A DNA stretch of 10,034 bases from Candidatus Mcinerneyibacterium aminivorans (lineage in GTDB: Bacteria > Macinerneyibacteriota > Macinerneyibacteria > Macinerneyibacteriales > Macinerneyibacteriaceae). The notes beneath the pieces were generated by a model. That model was not told the origin of the DNA, made no database searches, and was given only the letters and a program-made list of their open reading frames with translations. The stretch spans positions 1-10,034 of the forward strand of contig VSIX01000002.1 in the NCBI GenBank assembly GCA_008086245.1, given 5' to 3'. Positions 6,922 through 10,034 of the stretch are shown piece after piece (the first letter of the stretch is position 1; each line of letters opens with the position of its first letter). A program made the position numbers and the translations under genes.

Positions 6922-8361
6922 TTACTTTTTCAAACTTATATAAATTTTCTTTATTTCTTTAAAGAATAATGCTAAATAAATAATTAAATACAGTAGCTTA
7001 AGAAAGAAATTATTTAAAGTTATATCACTTTGATATAAAAATAAAGTTATAGGATTAAAAGATAAGAATATAATAAAAATAATTTTCAAATAATCAAATT
7101 GAACACTTTTGTATTTTTTTTCAATAATTATAAACATTATAACACTTGTTATTAAAAAAGAAATTATAGTACTTATTGCAGCAACAAATGCACCATGTAT
7201 AGGAACGAAAATAATATTAATTACTAGATTACAAATTGCAGAAATTAATGTGAATATTGGAATCAATTTTGTATCATTAAAATAAACAAAAAACTTCCCC
7301 AAGAAATGAACAATACCACCAAAAACCATAGCAAATAAAATATACGGCAAAAATAAATAAGTATTATTATAATTTTGTGGTAAACATAAATGAATAATTT
7401 CTTTCCCAAACAAACTACCAAAAAGATATAACAACAAACTAATTATAATAAAACGTTTGAAAGTTTTCTTTATAATTATATATTTTTTTTCATTTGCAGA
7501 ATCTAATAAATCATAAAACATAGGAGTCCAAACTTTAAGAAAGGATTCAGTAAAAACTAAAAGAACCATACCTCCTGTATATGCCAAAGAATAAATCCCA
7601 ACTACTTCCATTGATAAAAATTTACCTAATACTATTCTATCACTATAATTAATAACAATACCTATAATTGAATTTGCCATAACTGGAACTCCAATAATCA
7701 AGCTTTCTTTTACCATGTTTTTATTAAATTTAAAATTAGCTTTTTTGATATATCCTATATATAAAAAACTGAAAACTATTGAAGTACCAAATAACATTCC
7801 TAATATTTTTCCTAAAGCACCTAAATTAAAATAATGAATAAGTATTATAGCAAAACCTGCAGAACAAACAAAACTTACAATACTACTAATAGCAATTTTA
7901 TTAAAATCATGTATAGTTTGAAAATAATTACGGGCCATTAATGTAAATATTTTTAAGAACCCAACTAATAAAGCTAAAAACACATAAGGATAAAATCCAA
8001 CTTTATTATAACTAATTATTTTACCAATTAAAATTTTACCTAATGGGCTAATTAGAAGTAAAAATAGTAATACATTAATAATCCATAAAAATAAATTTAA
8101 AGAAAATATGTAATTACCTAATTTCTTCTCATTACATTTATATTTATTATATTTTCGCATTTGAGCCACATACAAACCAAAAACAAAAAACAAGGGCACA
8201 AAATTTATTATTGGTTTTAATATTCCAATTATACCATATTCAGAAGGAGTTAATAACCTTGTAAATACTGGAAGTAATAAAATAGACCCTGCCCTAATGA
8301 ATATAAAAGAAAATGTATATATAGATGTCCCTTTTAATAATTTTTTATAAGAAAAATCCAA
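6922..8361 (-). CDS. wzx: Wzx-type oligosaccharide flippase
   Basis: This is a multi-pass inner-membrane transporter of the polysaccharide biosynthesis protein / MOP superfamily. It flips undecaprenyl-diphosphate-linked repeat units from the cytoplasmic to the periplasmic face. The 479 residues are almost all hydrophobic segments separated by short Lys/Asn loops, consistent with 12-14 membrane helices. Family signatures include LLPVFTRLLTPSEYGIIG at 29-46 and YSDRIVLGKFLSMEVVGIYSLA at 239-260, with a charged Asp241-Arg242 pair. Length is normal and no break is seen. The start is TTG at 8361, with AGGAG at 8371-8375 nine nt upstream. It is the first intact gene of the central operon, and its upstream DNA is the 3' end of a transposase pseudogene, so its native promoter may have been lost or replaced. 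The symbol is by family; repeat-unit specificity is unknown. Confidence 0.92.
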   Translation of the reverse strand: MDFSYKKLLKGTSIYTFSFIFIRAGSILLLPVFTRLLTPSEYGIIGILKPIINFVPLFFVFGLYVAQMRKYNKYKCNEKKLGNYIFSLNLFLWIINVLLFLLLISPLGKILIGKIISYNKVGFYPYVFLALLVGFLKIFTLMARNYFQTIHDFNKIAISSIVSFVCSAGFAIILIHYFNLGALGKILGMLFGTSIVFSFLYIGYIKKANFKFNKNMVKESLIIGVPVMANSIIGIVINYSDRIVLGKFLSMEVVGIYSLAYTGGMVLLVFTESFLKVWTPMFYDLLDSANEKKYIIIKKTFKRFIIISLLLYLFGSLFGKEIIHLCLPQNYNNTYLFLPYILFAMVFGGIVHFLGKFFVYFNDTKLIPIFTLISAICNLVINIIFVPIHGAFVAAISTIISFLITSVIMFIIIEKKYKSVQFDYLKIIFIIFLSFNPITLFLYQSDITLNNFFLKLLYLIIYLALFFKEIKKIYISLKK

Positions 8362-8370
8362 GCTTAACTT

Positions 8371-8375
8371 CTCCT
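8371..8375 (-). promoter_or_regulatory. ribosome binding site for the flippase gene
   Basis: AGGAG on the minus strand lies 9 nt before TTG at 8361 and supports this non-ATG start. It is in the 30-nt gap between the transposase remnant's stop codon and the flippase gene. Confidence 0.6.
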
Positions 8376-8391
8376 ACTAAATATTTATTAC

Positions 8392-9261
8392 CTAAACTCC
8401 TAAATAATTCAAATATTCTCTTAGCTTATATTTAATAATTTTTTTTAAATTAGCTCCTGTTCTTATCAATATAAACTCTTTTGCAGCTTTAAATAATCCT
8501 CTTAAATGATGTTGTATCCATCCTATATTCTTTTGATCATTCCATTACTTGATTCTACTATTCCTTGCCGCTTCATGTATATTTCTTTTCCCTCTAAACT
8601 ATTTAATTTCTTTCTCATTTCTGTTTTTGCTTTATCATAATTTGATAAATAAACGTATCTATTTGTTTCCATTTGTACATTTTTCTTTATTTTTACAACC
8701 CTTACAATTTATTCCTTTATAACTTATATATTTTATCCCATTACTTGTTGGATGTCCTAGTCTTTTTAATTTTTTTCCCTCTGGGCATTTTAAATATTTT
8801 TTATTAATAATTTTAAAATTTGATTTATCATATTTGTTTTTTTCTCTTCTTTTTTAAAAGTATCTGGTATATAGAATTCTTCTTCTCTTTTTTCTAATTC
8901 AGGATATAATTCATCTCTTATATATACTGAATCTGCTAATATTTTGTTAAAATCTTTCTCAAGATTTGCTTTTGCTTGTATTTTTGTCCATCTATCGATA
9001 AATTATCGAAATCTATCATATCTAATTCATCACATAAACATACCATTTGTGTGAATATTTTAAGTAATACTTCTAAATTTTCCTTCTAATATATTTAAAG
9101 TCCTAAAATCTGAAATATCCCCTCCTGTTAAATATTTAAAATCTGCTCTATACTTTGATATTTCTACAATTTAATATTCCCTCTGTGTAACTATATAATA
9201 ACACTTTTAACATTAGTTTAGGATGATATACTGGTCTTCCTGTATCGAAATAATTGGCAAA
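8392..9261 (-). pseudogene. decayed DDE transposase, IS1182-like, N-terminally truncated
   Basis: Three-frame reading of the minus strand recovers most of a transposase in order, but never in one frame. The first part is NYFDTGRPVYHPKLMLKV followed by LLYSYTEGIL, just left of 9261. Next come YLTGGDISDFRTLN, EVLLKIFTQMVCLCDELD, and DNLSIDG with TKIQAKANLEKDF after a one-base loss (first catalytic Asp region). A long Lys/Glu-rich segment is followed by GINCKGCKNKEKCTNGNK. The C-terminal part has KRQGIVESSNGMIKR (putative catalytic Glu region), then GWIQHHLRGLFKAAKEF, and ends in REYLNYLGV with stop TAG at 8392-8394. I count at least five frame changes or stops. The first 40 or so residues and both IS ends were not identified. 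Transposase identity is secure; the IS1182 assignment rests on remembered motif similarity. It accounts for the otherwise gene-free stretch between the flippase and the glmS fragment. Confidence 0.85.
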
Positions 9262-9304
9262 CATATAAATCATTTAACTTAATTTTTTTAATTATAATAT
9301 GAAT

Positions 9305-9745
9305 TCATTCCACCATAACACTCTTAGCCAAATTTCTCGACTGGTCTACATTTTATCCCCTGTCAGCTGCTACATAAATAGGATAGTTGTATTGTATTTA
9401 TAATTGGTGATAAAATATCGAGTGTTTTGGGAACATATATAATTTCATCTAAATACTCTTTTAATTTATCATCTCCTTCTGTTATAATTGTAATTACTTT
9501 ACCTTTTCTTACTTTTATCTCTTCAATATTTGAAACAATTTTATTATATATAAAGTCTTCCTCTGTAGTTATTACTCTTAAAGACATATTATCATCAATA
9601 AGTGCGATGGAATCATGCTTTATCTCTGCTGCAAAATATCTTTCAACATGTATATAAGAAAATTCTTTAATTTAAGTGCTCCTTCTAGTATCAAATTCAA
9701 CAAATAGTTTACCTGTCCCCAAAGAAAAAATAAATCTCTATATTT
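9305..9745 (-). pseudogene. glmS: 3' fragment of glmS (glucosamine-6-phosphate synthase, C-terminal SIS domain), decayed
   Basis: The minus strand encodes pieces that follow the C-terminal isomerase domain of GlmS in order. It begins near KYRDLFFL (about 9745), then LILEGALKLK at about 9690-9664. A one-base loss near 9665 shifts the frame to FSYIHVERYFAAEIKHD and IALIDDNMSLRVITTEEDF. About 60 intact codons follow, to DEIIYVPKTLDILSPIINTI (around 9395). Further small indels near 9375-9390 lead to an AADRG-like piece with a nonsense codon at 9353-9355, then NVDQSRNLAKSVMVE and TGA at 9305-9307. E. coli GlmS has matching YIHAEAYAAGELKHG and DVDQPRNLAKSVTVE. The glutaminase domain and first SIS domain are absent, so no enzyme can be made. 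The 74-codon open stretch at 9363-9587 is only the undamaged middle of this remnant. A functional glmS is expected elsewhere in the genome. Confidence 0.88.
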
Positions 9746-9802
9746 TAACATTTATTATAAATCAATCTATAAGCTACCATTTACAATCAGCAATTCTTAT
9801 TT

Positions 9803-10021
9803 CTACCCCAAAAGATCCACGAACTCAATCCCACCGAACTCATCCTTAACCTCTTCTATATCATGCTTCCAGTAAACAACCGAGCAATCCTCTCCTTTAA
9901 TTTGTTTAAGAGAACTTTCCATAAAATATTTTTCATCCTCTTCTTCAAGTATGGAGCTTACCAGCTCATATATTTCGCTGTTATCATTTATAAGATAGAG
10001 ATCATTTCCTTTTTTCTTCAC
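9803..10021 (-). CDS. unrecognised small acidic protein, or C-terminal part of a longer protein
   Basis: This is an open frame of 72 codons from GTG at 10021 to TAG at 9803-9805. I do not recognise the family. The product is acidic (repeated Glu/Asp, as in SSILEEEDEKYF) with mixed hydrophobic segments such as LYLINDNSEIYELVSS, and it ends FGGIEFVDLLG. I see no membrane segment, signal peptide or metal motif. The frame stays open through the last bases of the window, so GTG may be internal and the gene may begin beyond 10034. AAGG just upstream of GTG is unusually close for a ribosome site. Base composition (24 G+C of 60 at 9841-9900) is higher than in the polysaccharide genes, suggesting it belongs to the neighbouring chromosomal block. 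It is separated from the glmS remnant by 57 nt in which I see no gene or terminator. Confidence 0.5.
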   Translation of the reverse strand: MKKKGNDLYLINDNSEIYELVSSILEEEDEKYFMESSLKQIKGEDCSVVYWKHDIEEVKDEFGGIEFVDLLG

Positions 10022-10034
10022 TTTCCTTGTTATA

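Noticed and set aside
8362-9304. Possible CRISPR array, tRNA or phage attachment site in the stretch without intact genes
   Set aside because: No regularly spaced repeats or tRNA-like cloverleaf are visible. The stretch is accounted for by transposase fragments.
9363-9587. Open frame of 74 codons that could be listed as a small protein
   Set aside because: It is the undamaged middle of the glmS remnant. Matching GlmS sequence continues on both sides in other frames, so it is reported within the pseudogene.
9754-9759. TATAAT on the minus strand upstream of the glmS remnant, as a promoter -10 box
   Set aside because: No acceptable -35 box lies 16-18 nt upstream, and such hexamers are common by chance in this AT-rich DNA.

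Overview
The window is about 10 kb of a very AT-rich bacterial genome carrying part of a surface-polysaccharide (O-antigen or capsule) locus. All recognised genes read on the minus strand, so transcription runs from the right edge to the left. Low G+C, strong GGAGG-type ribosome binding sites, frequent TTG/GTG starts and the gene types fit a Fusobacteriota-like bacterium. A low-G+C clostridium-like Firmicute is the main alternative, and nothing seen here settles the species.

Right end (8392-10034): a small unrecognised ORF of ordinary composition lies at the window edge. It is followed by a decayed 3' fragment of glmS (glucosamine-6-phosphate synthase, SIS domain) and then by a transposase pseudogene with at least five frame disruptions, probably IS1182-like. 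This is a scarred junction where the polysaccharide operon appears to have been joined to other DNA.

Centre (2222-8361): five tightly packed, very AT-rich genes form one apparent operon. In transcription order they are a Wzx-type flippase, an iron-sulfur protein of the coenzyme F420 hydrogenase/dehydrogenase beta-subunit family, a polysaccharide pyruvyl transferase family protein, a GNT-I/GT2-like glycosyltransferase and a GT4 glycosyltransferase. Gaps are 22, -8, 17 and 1 nt.

Left end (1-2189): gmd (GDP-mannose 4,6-dehydratase) and fcl/wcaG (GDP-L-fucose synthase, cut by the window edge) make GDP-L-fucose from GDP-mannose. Their composition is clearly less AT-rich. Between them sits a low-G+C gene for a four-helix-bundle protein of the 23S rRNA intervening-sequence family, flanked by a 12-bp perfect inverted repeat.

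Inferred joint role: GDP-L-fucose supply, two glycosyltransferases and a possible pyruvyl or redox modification build an undecaprenyl-linked repeat unit that the flippase moves across the inner membrane. No Wzy polymerase, initiating phosphoglycosyl transferase or chain-length regulator is present, so the pathway is incomplete here. I see no CRISPR array, tRNA, rRNA or phage genes.
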